DNA from: an uncultured Eubacteriales bacterium
Lineage (GTDB): Bacteria > Bacillota > Clostridia > Christensenellales > Aristaeellaceae
NCBI GenBank assembly: GCA_902778055.1
Contig: CACYWL010000011.1
Span: forward strand, 1 to 64,000
DNA: 64,000 bases
Direction: 5' to 3'
Part shown: positions 8,934 to 18,198 of the stretch, piece by piece
How positions within the stretch are numbered: position 1 is the first letter of the stretch
How the letters are laid out: every line of letters begins with the position of its first letter
Notes under the pieces: model-generated
Told to the model about the DNA's origin: nothing
Databases searched by the model: none
What the model saw: only the letters and a program-made list of their open reading frames with translations
Translations under genes and position numbers: made by a program

Positions 8934-9464
8934 CTATCTCTTGCCCCACAGCAGACAGTCAATCTTCTTTATATCGCTGATCCATTTGTATTCAGGAAGC
9001 CAACGATCAAAAGTTTTAAGATTCTCACGGGCTTTTGCTGTTTTCAAATAATCTAGATACCACTTCTCTATGGCTCCATACAGTAGAATAGCATTGTTCA
9101 GTTTCTCCTCCTGTGTTGTGCCTGTCAGTTTGAGGCCGAGATTGTGCAGGACATACTGATCCCAGATAGTTTTTGCAGGATCAATCGTTGCCAGCATTTT
9201 CGAACTGAAGGAAGCTTCGACATTGCCTGTCGCCTGGAAAAGAGCCGTGATGATCTGACTGAAATCGAGGGCTTCTGTCCGGGCCCTGAGAAACAAAGAG
9301 TAATAACAGCTTCTCCACTCTTCGTTGCGACGGATTCGATAGTATCCATTGAATGACCGCTGAAAGGATGGAGAAACCGGATCTCCGCGCATTATTTCAG
9401 CATACTTGTCCAACCCGAGACTCCTCGCAAGCTGTGCTTTCAAGATTTCCGAAGCGTTAATCAT
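8934..9464 (-). CDS. hypothetical protein, first large ORF of the mcrBC operon
   Basis: The 176-residue soluble protein ends FDRWLPEYKWISDIKKIDCL. It has no membrane segment, signal peptide or motif I recognise. It lies 57 bp upstream of mcrB in the same direction, and its ATG overlaps the stop of the ORF before it (TAATG). Co-transcription with mcrBC makes an accessory or specificity role reasonable, but that is inference from position only. Confidence 0.65.
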   Translation of the reverse strand: MINASEILKAQLARSLGLDKYAEIMRGDPVSPSFQRSFNGYYRIRRNEEWRSCYYSLFLRARTEALDFSQIITALFQATGNVEASFSSKMLATIDPAKTIWDQYVLHNLGLKLTGTTQEEKLNNAILLYGAIEKWYLDYLKTAKARENLKTFDRWLPEYKWISDIKKIDCLLWGKR

Positions 9465-9673
9465 TATCTCGCCTTATCAGCCATGAATAGGAATACATGC
9501 ATAGCTGCTTTCTCTATGTTATTCAATGGACTTCGTTTCCGTTCAGGATTCCGCTCGTTGTCGTACTCACTTTTCCCAAAAGATCGCCACCGGCTGCTGG
9601 CGACCCCGATTTTCAGGTTCTGAAGTAATACTCTGGGATCTATACTCTCGTATACTGTGATGATAGTATACAC
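9464..9673 (-). CDS. small ORF coupled to the mcrBC operon
   Basis: This 69-codon frame would start at a GTG (9673) that lies inside an inverted repeat, and it ends with TAATG shared with the next gene. The basic middle part (NERNPERKRSPLNNIEK) and the absence of a ribosome binding site leave doubt. It may be the tail of a longer lost gene or a true leader ORF. Confidence 0.35.
   Translation of the reverse strand: MYTIITVYESIDPRVLLQNLKIGVASSRWRSFGKSEYDNERNPERKRSPLNNIEKAAMHVFLFMADKAR
9650..9671. promoter_or_regulatory. inverted repeat, possible operator
   Basis: GTATACT (9650-9656) and AGTATAC (9665-9671) form perfect 7-bp arms with an 8-bp spacer. A further TATACT lies just to the left. The site sits at the upstream edge of the mcrBC operon and could bind a dimeric regulator. 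No regulator gene is adjacent. Confidence 0.4.
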
Positions 9674-9821
9674 ACCAAAGGGCTGTCAGGCAACCCTGTC
9701 AGTATTGAACAAATTTAATCCGGTCAGAAAGAGCAAGTCGCCAGAAACAAAAACCCGAAGCAGGATATTCTGCTCCGGTATATCAAAAGCCTGTTCCCGT
9801 TTCCGTTATTGCGGGAGAGGG

Positions 9822-9968
9822 TTATTTCTTCCGCTCGTAGGTCACGATGATGCCGTAGGTGGCCATGTTATAGCAGACCGAAACGACCCGCCAGCCGTCG
9901 GCCGCCATGCGGTTCATTTCCGCTTCGGCATTTCGTACGGCACATTTTTCAACGCGATACTCAAACAT
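9822..9968 (-). CDS. DUF4177-type small protein
   Basis: The 48-residue protein starts MFEYRVEKCAV and contains MAADGWRVVSV followed by GIIVTYERK, the pattern of the DUF4177 family, whose function is unknown. I chose ATG 9968 over an upstream ATG because AGAGGA precedes it and it just follows the stop of the upstream gene. It is the last gene of a three-gene run of very small proteins. Confidence 0.75.
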   Translation of the reverse strand: MFEYRVEKCAVRNAEAEMNRMAADGWRVVSVCYNMATYGIIVTYERKK

Positions 9969-9969
9969 T

Positions 9970-10164
9970 TTAGGATTCCTCTTTCTGATTTCTGTTCCGG
10001 AAAAAGATGAAGTAAAGGGCAACACCGACCAGGATGCTGGGAAGCAGGTCCACGGCCAGCTCAGTGAAAATAACCAGGAATGTCGGTATGCTGGAGAAGA
10101 AAAGGATCATGCCGAGCACCAGCAGTACCTGACGGCGATCAACGCTTTTCTTCATGTCAAACAC
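9970..10164 (-). CDS. small two-helix membrane protein
   Basis: The 64-residue protein has two hydrophobic segments (VLLVLGMILFF and LLPSILVGVALYFIFF) and a charged C-terminus. The GTG start at 10164 has GGAGGAGGAG seven bases upstream, lying within the end of the preceding gene. Its stop is one base from the ATG of the DUF4177 gene. Nothing indicates its function. Confidence 0.65.
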   Translation of the reverse strand: MFDMKKSVDRRQVLLVLGMILFFSSIPTFLVIFTELAVDLLPSILVGVALYFIFFRNRNQKEES

Positions 10165-10165
10165 T

Positions 10166-10339
10166 TTAAAACTCCTCCTCCTCGGTGCGGTTCTGATTCG
10201 CGCGGCTTACAAACAGTCCAAGCAGCGTACCGAGCAGAATGCCTCTGCCCAGACGCCGGCTCAGATGACGATGATAATGACAGCGATGGCCGCCAAAGAT
10301 CATGTTCCCCAAAGTCAGGATTCCAAGCAGACGCAGCAT
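10166..10339 (-). CDS. small Gly/His-rich hydrophobic protein
   Basis: From ATG 10339, with AGGA upstream, the 57-residue product reads MLRLLGILTLGNMIFGG, then a His/Arg stretch (HRCHYHRHLSRRLGRG), then a second hydrophobic piece (ILLGTLLGLFV) and an acidic end (TEEEEF). The run of GAG codons at its end doubles as the ribosome binding site of the next gene. The function is unknown. The 148-bp repeat starts 22 bp upstream. Confidence 0.55.
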   Translation of the reverse strand: MLRLLGILTLGNMIFGGHRCHYHRHLSRRLGRGILLGTLLGLFVSRANQNRTEEEEF

Positions 10340-10361
10340 TGTGTGTTCCTCCGTTTCGTCG

Positions 10362-10509
10362 TTTCGCATGTACCGGCCAATCTCTTTGCGGGTACCGTCC
10401 CAAATCGGGGATTTGATCGGTACCTCATCGGTACGTGTATAGAATACGGGAAGAGGGCAGGGAAATACAGGATCAGGTCGGAAAAATATCGTCGGTTATT
10501 TTTCCAAAA
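10362..10509. repeat. 148-bp dispersed direct repeat, copy 2
   Basis: This is the second copy of the element at 96-243, in the same orientation, with the same GGTACC hairpin. It lies immediately upstream of the leftward three-gene run, so it could carry their promoter. Copy 1 has no corresponding genes. Confidence 0.8.
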
Positions 10510-10879
10510 TGAGAAGACTGCTTGCAAAGTGAGACAGCTTGCACAAAGGAAAGAACGTCCACCTCGTCTTTCCATGGAAGAAAACGTTTACAGCGCCAAT
10601 GGGGTGTTTTTTGGGAGAGGAAGTATAAAAAATTAAACAGACCGTATAAAACTGGGAAAAACGCGTTCAAAGTATTGATGGGAATACAAAGATGTGCTAC
10701 CTTATTAAACAAAGGCGGAACTGATTAGCGCCTCATGCTCCAGGTCTGAGAATGGCTCAGGCCTTTCGTTTCCCTGCAGTTACTTTGAAACGAAAGTGAA
10801 TGGACCGGACATTCGTGAGACGATAGCATTCTGCGAATAGGGTTCCGTCCTGCTGTTGCTTTTTCGGAGGGCTTTGATC
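10510..10879. other. intergenic stretch upstream of the surface-protein gene
   Basis: No gene was found. A short hairpin CTGAG-AATGG-CTCAG followed by a T/C-rich run near 10747-10775 may be a weak terminator. The ribosome binding site of the following gene (GGAGG at 10866-10870) is clear. No confident promoter was identified. Confidence 0.35.
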
Positions 10880-13636
10880 ATGATTACGAAGCGGCGCTTG
10901 ACTTGCGCAGTGAAAACCTTCTTTGTTTTATTCTGCATGCTCTTTTTCTTCATTTCAAGCAGTGAAGCCGATAGCCCGAAGTCGGTGACTGGCAGCAAGT
11001 GGGTGATTGGCAGTGCCGCTACGGCTTCATGGGATGCATGCGAAGGAGCGAACTATTATAGCCTGAATGTTTATGTATACAGAGACAGCCGCACAGAGAA
11101 TCTGATTGGGCAGACAGAAACTGGGACTTCTGATACCTCCGTAGATGTACAGCAGGAAATCTATAGAGCCATAACAGGAATGTCTCTGGACAGAGTTTTT
11201 GTCTGCTTTGATGTAAGACCTGAAAATATAGACCTCCATGGGGGCTGGGAAGGCAGTTATTCTTACAAATCCAGTGCACTTGAGTACAGGATCAACCCGA
11301 ATACAGTTTTGCTTTCAGTACCTAACAATATTAAGCTGACAGAAGATTACACGGTGTCGTTTGAGACAGTAGATGGATCCAGTTGGTACAATTATAGAAT
11401 TCAGCTAGAGACTGGTGAAGGAAACAAAAGAATAGGTAATGGTGAATCAATTATTTCACACGAGACGATGGCAGAAGAAGATATAGCCAACGAGATATTG
11501 TACTTCTACCGAAACAGCGGATTCACGGATGAAACAGTGAAAGTCAGTGTTTCAATCCAGGCGTTTAGTTATGACCGGACTAATCCGGGTTTTATTTCAA
11601 GTAATTATTCAGACTGGACGGCACCAGTTCTATTCAATGGCAGCAATTATTCGCAAGTAAAGCTTACGATTCCTAAGAACATAAAGATCACGGAAGATTA
11701 CGTTGTATCTTTTGATACAGTAAAGAACTCTAGTTGGTACAACTATAAAATCCAGCTTGAGACTGCTGAAGGAACCAAAAGTATAGGCAATGGTGAATCC
11801 ATTATTTCACGCGAGACGAAAGCGGAGGAAGATATTACTAATGAGATATTATATTTCTACAGAAACAGCGGATTTACAAATGAAACAGTAAAAGTAAGCA
11901 TTTCAGTACAAGCGTTCAGTTATGATCGGACTAATCCGGGATATCTATCCAGTGATTATTCGGACTGGACTACTCCGGTAATGTTCAATGGCAGCTATTT
12001 TACGCAGGAAAAACTTCCGATTCCTAAGAATGTTAAGATCACTGAAGATTATGTTGTTACTTTTGAAACAGTAAAGAACTCCAGCTGGTACAATTATCGA
12101 ATCCAACTTGAGACGGAAGATGGAAATAAAACAATCGGTAATGGTGAATCCATTATTGCAAGAGCTACGATAGCAGAAGAAGATGTGACTAACGAGATCT
12201 TCAATTTCTACAAGAATTGCGGTTTCACCAATGAAATTGTAAAGGTCAGCATTTCAGTTCAGGCGTTTAGTTATGAGCGAACTAATCCAAGATATATATC
12301 TAGTGATTACTCGGACTGGACGACACCTGTGCTTTATGGTCAGGGCAACGTGGTAAAGTCAATTAAGCTTGCTCCTGAAAAACCGGTTATATACATTGGA
12401 AGATCATACTACCTTGGCAAAACAATAACTCCACGGAGCGCCCGTTACGGAAAAATCAGCTGGCAGTCATCAAACCCCTCGGTACTGACCGTGGACAGTT
12501 ACGGCAGAATTACCGGAATTGTTCCAGGGGATGCTGAGATAACGGCTTCGATCAGCGAAGTAAAAGATTCTGTTACTGTCAAAGTTTATGAAGTAGAGTC
12601 GAATATAACAGATGCGGCGGACGAGAAAACAGTTACAGGTGATACAGGCATTATCATCGACAGCATAATGAACAGCGATTTACCTGACCTGACGAATACC
12701 GATATAGACAGCGAAGAGCTACCGGGCTTGAAAGAGCAGATTATGGCCGGCTTTCATCGTGTAGATGAATTCCGTACGGACTTGAATATAGAGAAAAGGG
12801 GCATAGACTACTATAAAGGAGTGCAGGATCTGAAACAGTGGCTGGACGATTACTCATTTGCCTATGGTGCTGACGTTACGCTAGAAATGTACCATAAGGA
12901 GCCCGGCGGTGCCAAACACCATATTGGCAATCTGATACAGTTAAGCAATGAGATACATGTGACATTACGTTTCCCGCGCCTTCGTGAGCCGGAAAAGGGT
13001 TTCAGGAGGATCTTTACGCTTCTGAAGATTCATAAAGGCAATGTCAGAAAAACTGAAGGTATCGAAATCGATGAATCAGCAGATGGAACGTTTGAGTATA
13101 CTACATTGACAGACCAGTTCTCAGATTTTATTCTTCTGTATAAGGATGTTGTGGATGAAGTAACAGATCCGATTATCACTGTTTCCAATGATGGTAATGG
13201 ATTGGCTTATTATGAGATCTTGCAGGATGAGCATGGAACAAAGGTAATTCTTTACGCAATTCCCTATGATGAAGATGTTTATGAATTTGACAGATGGCGG
13301 GTCATATCCGGTAATGTTACCATCTCTGAGAATGCGTTTTATATGGGGAAAGAGGATATAGAGGTTAAAGCGTATTTCAAGGCAAAAGAGCCGGAGAATG
13401 AAATATTGCCTGAAATCGAATCAGAAGCAGGGAAAGAGCAGACAAATAAGCCCTTGGACATTGTTTCAAACGCTGAAAATGGTAAATCTACGTCTGCGAC
13501 GGAGACGGAAACACATACAATACCGAAAACTGGTGACAGTACTGACGTCGCAGGAATGGCATTGATTGCTGCGTTGGGCGTTATTGGGCTAGCATTCTTG
13601 ATCCCGAACAAAAAACGTACATCTAGAAGAAGATGA
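10880..13636 (+). CDS. repeat-rich cell-wall-anchored surface protein
   Basis: The 918-residue exported protein has a signal peptide at residues 1-30 (FFVLFCMLFFFISSSEA). Three tandem repeats of 117 residues follow, at about 147-263, 264-380 and 381-490; each begins IPKNxKITEDYVVSF or similar and contains SSWYNYRIQLET. After them come a Big_2 Ig-like domain (about 500-575, with WQSSNPSVLTVDSYGRITGI), an unassigned region and an InlB-B-like module (YEFDRWRVISG). The C-terminus is IPKTG, a hydrophobic helix and KKRTSRRR, a sortase sorting signal. ATG 10880 is chosen because GGAGG lies nine bases upstream. It is likely an adhesin or surface-binding protein; no sortase gene lies in the window. 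Confidence 0.8.
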   Translation: MITKRRLTCAVKTFFVLFCMLFFFISSSEADSPKSVTGSKWVIGSAATASWDACEGANYYSLNVYVYRDSRTENLIGQTETGTSDTSVDVQQEIYRAITGMSLDRVFVCFDVRPENIDLHGGWEGSYSYKSSALEYRINPNTVLLSVPNNIKLTEDYTVSFETVDGSSWYNYRIQLETGEGNKRIGNGESIISHETMAEEDIANEILYFYRNSGFTDETVKVSVSIQAFSYDRTNPGFISSNYSDWTAPVLFNGSNYSQVKLTIPKNIKITEDYVVSFDTVKNSSWYNYKIQLETAEGTKSIGNGESIISRETKAEEDITNEILYFYRNSGFTNETVKVSISVQAFSYDRTNPGYLSSDYSDWTTPVMFNGSYFTQEKLPIPKNVKITEDYVVTFETVKNSSWYNYRIQLETEDGNKTIGNGESIIARATIAEEDVTNEIFNFYKNCGFTNEIVKVSISVQAFSYERTNPRYISSDYSDWTTPVLYGQGNVVKSIKLAPEKPVIYIGRSYYLGKTITPRSARYGKISWQSSNPSVLTVDSYGRITGIVPGDAEITASISEVKDSVTVKVYEVESNITDAADEKTVTGDTGIIIDSIMNSDLPDLTNTDIDSEELPGLKEQIMAGFHRVDEFRTDLNIEKRGIDYYKGVQDLKQWLDDYSFAYGADVTLEMYHKEPGGAKHHIGNLIQLSNEIHVTLRFPRLREPEKGFRRIFTLLKIHKGNVRKTEGIEIDESADGTFEYTTLTDQFSDFILLYKDVVDEVTDPIITVSNDGNGLAYYEILQDEHGTKVILYAIPYDEDVYEFDRWRVISGNVTISENAFYMGKEDIEVKAYFKAKEPENEILPEIESEAGKEQTNKPLDIVSNAENGKSTSATETETHTIPKTGDSTDVAGMALIAALGVIGLAFLIPNKKRTSRRR

Positions 13637-13682
13637 TGTATGGCGCGATGATATCTTGTTCATATCACACGCTCTCAGGATG

Positions 13683-16151
13683 TCAAAGCGAGCCTCTCAA
13701 TTGCATGGCTTTCATTAAGCCTCTGAACTCCGCATTTGGCTTGCGGATGAAATCGTTAATCTTGCAATGTTCGAGCAGCCCCGCTTCTCCAAAAAGCTTG
13801 ATCTCGCCATCCTCAAAAATGACTCGGCATGAACCGAACTCGAAACCGGTTATCTTGTCGTCATTAAGCACAGCCGGATCACTGACAAAGCGTTTCAGCT
13901 CTGTCAAGAACCGGTATTCTTCTTCTGTTTTCATCCGCAATTCAGGGACCTGCGTGCAGTGCTTCAACAGGAAATCATTTGTATACTCATTATGCCGCAT
14001 AGCAGATTCTTTCGCTTCAATCCTGCGCTCCAGCCGCTTCCATTCTCTGACATTTAGCCGGTAATACAGTTGATCTGAATCCTTCGGGATCTCTTTTATC
14101 TCCCGGCGCTTCACCTTTTCCAGAGAAATGACTTCTCCATAATACTGAATGCCTGCTTCGCGCCCGAACAACTCCTTTGACTGGTAAATCGCAACCTCGT
14201 GGATCGGAAGAGCCTTTTCAGATATCTTGTTTGCCGGGATATAATAGAAATTGTGATCCAGGCAGATATGCAGCTGTTCAGGCCCTCGAGTGGGGGCTAC
14301 TAGCACATCCCGCACGCTCCAGTCTACCTTTTTGAGCTTACTTTCGATTCCCTTGGGCAGAGTTGCCCTCTCGAATGCGGACTCAGGCGAATCATCAATC
14401 AAGTCATCGAGCATATCGGTAACCAGATTCGTTGCTGTCGGCAGGAAAGGCAGACCGCCTATATTTACTTTATCAATGCTTTCAAAGAACCGATGATGTC
14501 GGTATTCCTCTTCATTTGCATAGGGGAACAGAACATAAGCACCGAACATCGTTCGCTCAAAGGGAGATGCCCCATTCTGATAAACAATCGCATCCCGATA
14601 CCGATGCATCGTATTGATATCATCCACTTCAGGCCCCGGATGATGATCTATATGCTCATGATAATTCGTCCCGGGCAGGGAAGGATTAATTCGGTATTTG
14701 GCATCAAAGACATATTCATATTCGGTACCCGCACCTTTTTTCTTCAGACACAGAACGTTGTCCGGTCGCTGAGTAACGGTTGGCACGTTTACTTCTTTCG
14801 GATTATAGGAAAGCGTAATAACATCTCCGTTTTTTCTGTCTCGATACTTTACTCGGCTGCTTTTTCCCTTAATCAAGGAGACAGAGAGCCCGGTGCCGTC
14901 GGTCTTTATGATGTCCTGTGAAATCAAGTCATACTTATCCTTCATCAGAGAATTGAGCTTGATGAAACACCAGTATTCATACAGGACAGCCAGATCCTTG
15001 ACGGAAATGTTGAACACGCTTCCCGTAACAGCTAACCCATGCTGCAACAGCAGATAGCAGCGATAAAGCTGCCGATACCCTGGCGCCATTCCAAATACCA
15101 ATGACATCCCGGAACTGGAGGGCTCTGAAGATACGTCCTTCATGAAACCCGTATTACAGCGGCGCTGAATCCCCGCAATCATTCTCCCGATTTTTTCCAG
15201 AATCGAGGTATCCTGATCCTGACTGATTGCTTTATACAGCTTCCTGAACTGATCTAGCCGCCTTGCCGTCTGCTCAAGCATGTATTTGGTCAGCCGGTTT
15301 TCCCGGGTATCATATGTGACAAACTTTTTAACAGCCAGGGCCTTTTCAACTTGGGTTCCATTTGAGCTGAGTGAGATATATCCCGGGTGCTTTTCCAACC
15401 AGCGGAGGGTTTTCCCATTATATCGATGAATCTTATGTTGGGGCAAAACTTCTGTTTCCTGTTGCAGAAGATGATGTGGCGAACGAAGCACCATGTCGGC
15501 AGCCGAAATGTATTCATCATAAATCTTCTGAATGATCGCAAAGAATTCTATAGGGGAAGATTTTCGTGTAGAGGAAACATCAAAGGACTCATAGGTTTTC
15601 TTCAGGAAATCAAATACCAGATTGTATACTTCCTTTGTCACATCAGAGACAATAGCGAGATAATCATTATAATAGTCAATCTTCGAAGGAAATACTTCGA
15701 TGGTGAGTTTCAGGTATGAGTGCCCATCCACTAAAAAGACCAGATCCGAAAAACCAATATCATTTCCGAAATTAATCACACCGGTCAACAACTGACGATT
15801 ACGACCTACTTGGGACACTTTGTTTCGGACATGATAGTTTTCATGCCAGAATTCAACGGAATGGCCTTCTGTCGGCTCAACAATCAGCTCATATCGCTTC
15901 TGCTCAAAGAACAGCGGAAAAGAACGGAAGTCAGCAGAGTAAGCTTTTCCCAGGTATTGCGAAAAAGCCATCTCCGCTTCTCCGGAGAGGGTGACCTCGA
16001 AATCGTCATCGCAGACAATCTTCAGGTTTGCCGCTTTCTGATCGCATCTGACAAGTGGGGAAGAAGGGTCGGCTCCCTTGATTGTCACACTGAGGCAAGG
16101 AGTTGAGCAGAATAAAAGCTCACCCTCAGAGCCAGTATGATGTAAAACCAT
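13683..16151 (-). CDS. DUF2357 (McrC-like) PD-(D/E)XK nuclease
   Basis: The protein of about 822 residues belongs to the DUF2357/COG1700 family, predicted virus-defence nucleases. The nuclease core lies near residues 470-500 (YEYVFDAKYRINP, giving D-x-K). An N-terminal beta-rich domain and a central helical region precede it. The start lies inside the 3' end of the McrB-like gene; ATG 16151 has GAGGAG upstream, and a TTG at 16160 is the alternative. The pairing with an adjacent AAA GTPase makes this the effector subunit of a second McrBC-type system. Whether it cuts DNA or RNA is not evident. Confidence 0.8.
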   Translation of the reverse strand: MVLHHTGSEGELLFCSTPCLSVTIKGADPSSPLVRCDQKAANLKIVCDDDFEVTLSGEAEMAFSQYLGKAYSADFRSFPLFFEQKRYELIVEPTEGHSVEFWHENYHVRNKVSQVGRNRQLLTGVINFGNDIGFSDLVFLVDGHSYLKLTIEVFPSKIDYYNDYLAIVSDVTKEVYNLVFDFLKKTYESFDVSSTRKSSPIEFFAIIQKIYDEYISAADMVLRSPHHLLQQETEVLPQHKIHRYNGKTLRWLEKHPGYISLSSNGTQVEKALAVKKFVTYDTRENRLTKYMLEQTARRLDQFRKLYKAISQDQDTSILEKIGRMIAGIQRRCNTGFMKDVSSEPSSSGMSLVFGMAPGYRQLYRCYLLLQHGLAVTGSVFNISVKDLAVLYEYWCFIKLNSLMKDKYDLISQDIIKTDGTGLSVSLIKGKSSRVKYRDRKNGDVITLSYNPKEVNVPTVTQRPDNVLCLKKKGAGTEYEYVFDAKYRINPSLPGTNYHEHIDHHPGPEVDDINTMHRYRDAIVYQNGASPFERTMFGAYVLFPYANEEEYRHHRFFESIDKVNIGGLPFLPTATNLVTDMLDDLIDDSPESAFERATLPKGIESKLKKVDWSVRDVLVAPTRGPEQLHICLDHNFYYIPANKISEKALPIHEVAIYQSKELFGREAGIQYYGEVISLEKVKRREIKEIPKDSDQLYYRLNVREWKRLERRIEAKESAMRHNEYTNDFLLKHCTQVPELRMKTEEEYRFLTELKRFVSDPAVLNDDKITGFEFGSCRVIFEDGEIKLFGEAGLLEHCKINDFIRKPNAEFRGLMKAMQLRGSL

Positions 16152-18198
16152 CCTCTTCAAATCTCCTCATCATGAAGGCTATTTTCTCTGCACTTCTGGG
16201 ATGCTTTACGTGATTATTCTTTCGAAGCAGATCGAGCATCCGCTCTGCGGTATTGTTGCTTTCTGTCTGGTATCCTTCATAGTCTCCAGCGATTTCTTTA
16301 AACAGATCGCAAAGCATATCCTTGACAGAAGCGCTGCTTCCCTGAATGCGGGGAAGAACCTTCTGCAGAATCTCATTATCCATGGCTGTGTTCTCGTCCA
16401 GGAGGCCGGCTGCTTTGTTGTTCAGCAAATAGAAGATAATCTCGTCGCGCACACGATAGCCTACATGGGCGTTGGCTTTTTGCAGGATTTGATTGATCTT
16501 TTCCAATTCAGCACAAACCCCGAGGATGGCTTCGTGCTCTGAGAGAGGACAGTTTTGCAGCAGCAGGTACTGGCTTCGCAGGAAATCATTTTTCAGCTCG
16601 AGCCTATTAACCTCCTCAGTGGCCTCATCCCAGGAAGGGATGAGATCAACGTAGTTGAATTCGATGGTGTTCGCCCGGTCCAGTACTTTTCTGGAGAAGG
16701 GGAAGGTAGTTTCATCCATGTTCACCGTTCCGACAATGTACAGATTCTCAGGGAAGCGGATCTCTCCATACTTTTTTATGGCATTAGGATCTGTCCCGAA
16801 ATCTTTTTCCATAATCAATGGATCGGAAGTAATATGCCCATCCTTGAATTCGCGGGTTTCAATCACGGACAGGAAGTCACTCAAGTAGTATTCCACTCGT
16901 GCTAGATTCATTTCGTCCAGACACAGAATGTATGGCTTGTCCAAATCCTTCTGTGCTTTCCACAGAAAATCAAGGATCTTCCCTGACACAAAATGTCCGT
17001 TCAGATCAACGTGGCCAAACAAGTCCGTCGAATCGGACCAATCCGGACGGACAGGAACGGCTTCAAAGGCCGCACCGATCGCCTCTGCAAACAACCGCAC
17101 CAACCGAGTCTTGCCAGTACCCGATGTTCCGGCCAGAATTACAAATGGTTTCGACTTCAAGGAGAGATAGAAGTTCTCGATGAGGCCATCGGTATACGAG
17201 AAGCCTTTTGATGCAATGTATTCTTTGATCTGCTTGATCTGGCTTTTCACGTCCACGGTTTCCTCATCTCCCTTCATGGATAATTGATATATATGATCTC
17301 CATCTTTCTTAAATATGGCTTCGGCTGTATCGATATCCTGGTATGGGGCTAATCGCCGAGCCAGATCTGAGCTCCAGAATAACCTTACTCTTCTACGATC
17401 TGAGGTTTCGTTTCTTATTTTGCCCTCGTATTCCGATCCTTGATATATCAACTTGATGGGTATCACTTGCCCGAGTTCCATTTCCTCTGCATCAAAGAAC
17501 CAACAGATCTCCTTGGGCACCCCTGAACCTCTGTAGTCGAAGAATGATTTATCGCACTTCTTTATGGCTGTATTCTCATCCACAATCGTCCATGAATCAA
17601 AGCGACCGGTACGATCATTCCTCTCAAGAGAACGAACGTAATCAGTATATATTTTCATCATCCGCTTGAGGTCATCCAACAGAGTCTCCTCATCCGGGAT
17701 CTCATCAGTTTTATAGACAGTGTGAAAAACGTCACCTTTTTCATAGAAGATACCATTCCCGGAAGGTTTGTCTCCCAGTTCAATATCTTTTTCTATCGAA
17801 AAACCTTGGCTACTGATTTTTCCTCTAATCTCATCAGCAGCATTTTCGAGCATGGTGATTGTTTCTTTTTTGCTGTGACTATTCCTGATCTTGGTGCAAC
17901 CCTGGTTGAAGGAAAGGTATAAACGCTTGCAGTCACTTGACAAAAGATAAACAATATAGACCCCTTCCTGCGGGGTGTTGGTGATGGATGAGTTTAGAAT
18001 CGCAATCCAGGGAATTGTCGCCCAGTTCCCCTGACCCACACTTCCCTTAATCAGGTATTCGCCACGATCCACAAGGCCAGTATTGTATAATTTCTCTGGG
18101 ATTTCAGATCTGACAAAATCTCCGAAGGGATTGTTTGCAAATGTCTGCCTTCTCGCTTCGGGGAATTCTTGCATGAACCGGCTAATTAGGTCTCTCAT
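16126..18198 (-). CDS. McrB-like AAA+ ATPase/GTPase with MrcB_N domain
   Basis: The 690-residue protein opens with a MrcB_N (DUF3578) domain at about residues 1-195, including GQGNWATIPWIAILN. A middle domain follows at about 210-320. The McrB-type AAA+ domain begins near 350: Walker A ILAGTSGTGKTRLVR, Walker B LCLDEMNLARVEYYL, sensor VGTVNMDETTF. The gene overlaps the DUF2357 nuclease gene by 26 bp. Together they form a type IV-like restriction module distinct from the mcrBC pair 7 kb to the left. AAAGGGA lies before the ATG. Confidence 0.85.
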   Translation of the reverse strand: MRDLISRFMQEFPEARRQTFANNPFGDFVRSEIPEKLYNTGLVDRGEYLIKGSVGQGNWATIPWIAILNSSITNTPQEGVYIVYLLSSDCKRLYLSFNQGCTKIRNSHSKKETITMLENAADEIRGKISSQGFSIEKDIELGDKPSGNGIFYEKGDVFHTVYKTDEIPDEETLLDDLKRMMKIYTDYVRSLERNDRTGRFDSWTIVDENTAIKKCDKSFFDYRGSGVPKEICWFFDAEEMELGQVIPIKLIYQGSEYEGKIRNETSDRRRVRLFWSSDLARRLAPYQDIDTAEAIFKKDGDHIYQLSMKGDEETVDVKSQIKQIKEYIASKGFSYTDGLIENFYLSLKSKPFVILAGTSGTGKTRLVRLFAEAIGAAFEAVPVRPDWSDSTDLFGHVDLNGHFVSGKILDFLWKAQKDLDKPYILCLDEMNLARVEYYLSDFLSVIETREFKDGHITSDPLIMEKDFGTDPNAIKKYGEIRFPENLYIVGTVNMDETTFPFSRKVLDRANTIEFNYVDLIPSWDEATEEVNRLELKNDFLRSQYLLLQNCPLSEHEAILGVCAELEKINQILQKANAHVGYRVRDEIIFYLLNNKAAGLLDENTAMDNEILQKVLPRIQGSSASVKDMLCDLFKEIAGDYEGYQTESNNTAERMLDLLRKNNHVKHPRSAEKIAFMMRRFEEDGFTSYWL

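Noticed and set aside
11318..12349. CRISPR-like array
   Set aside because: The 351-bp repeats are in-frame protein repeats of a surface protein, without spacers.
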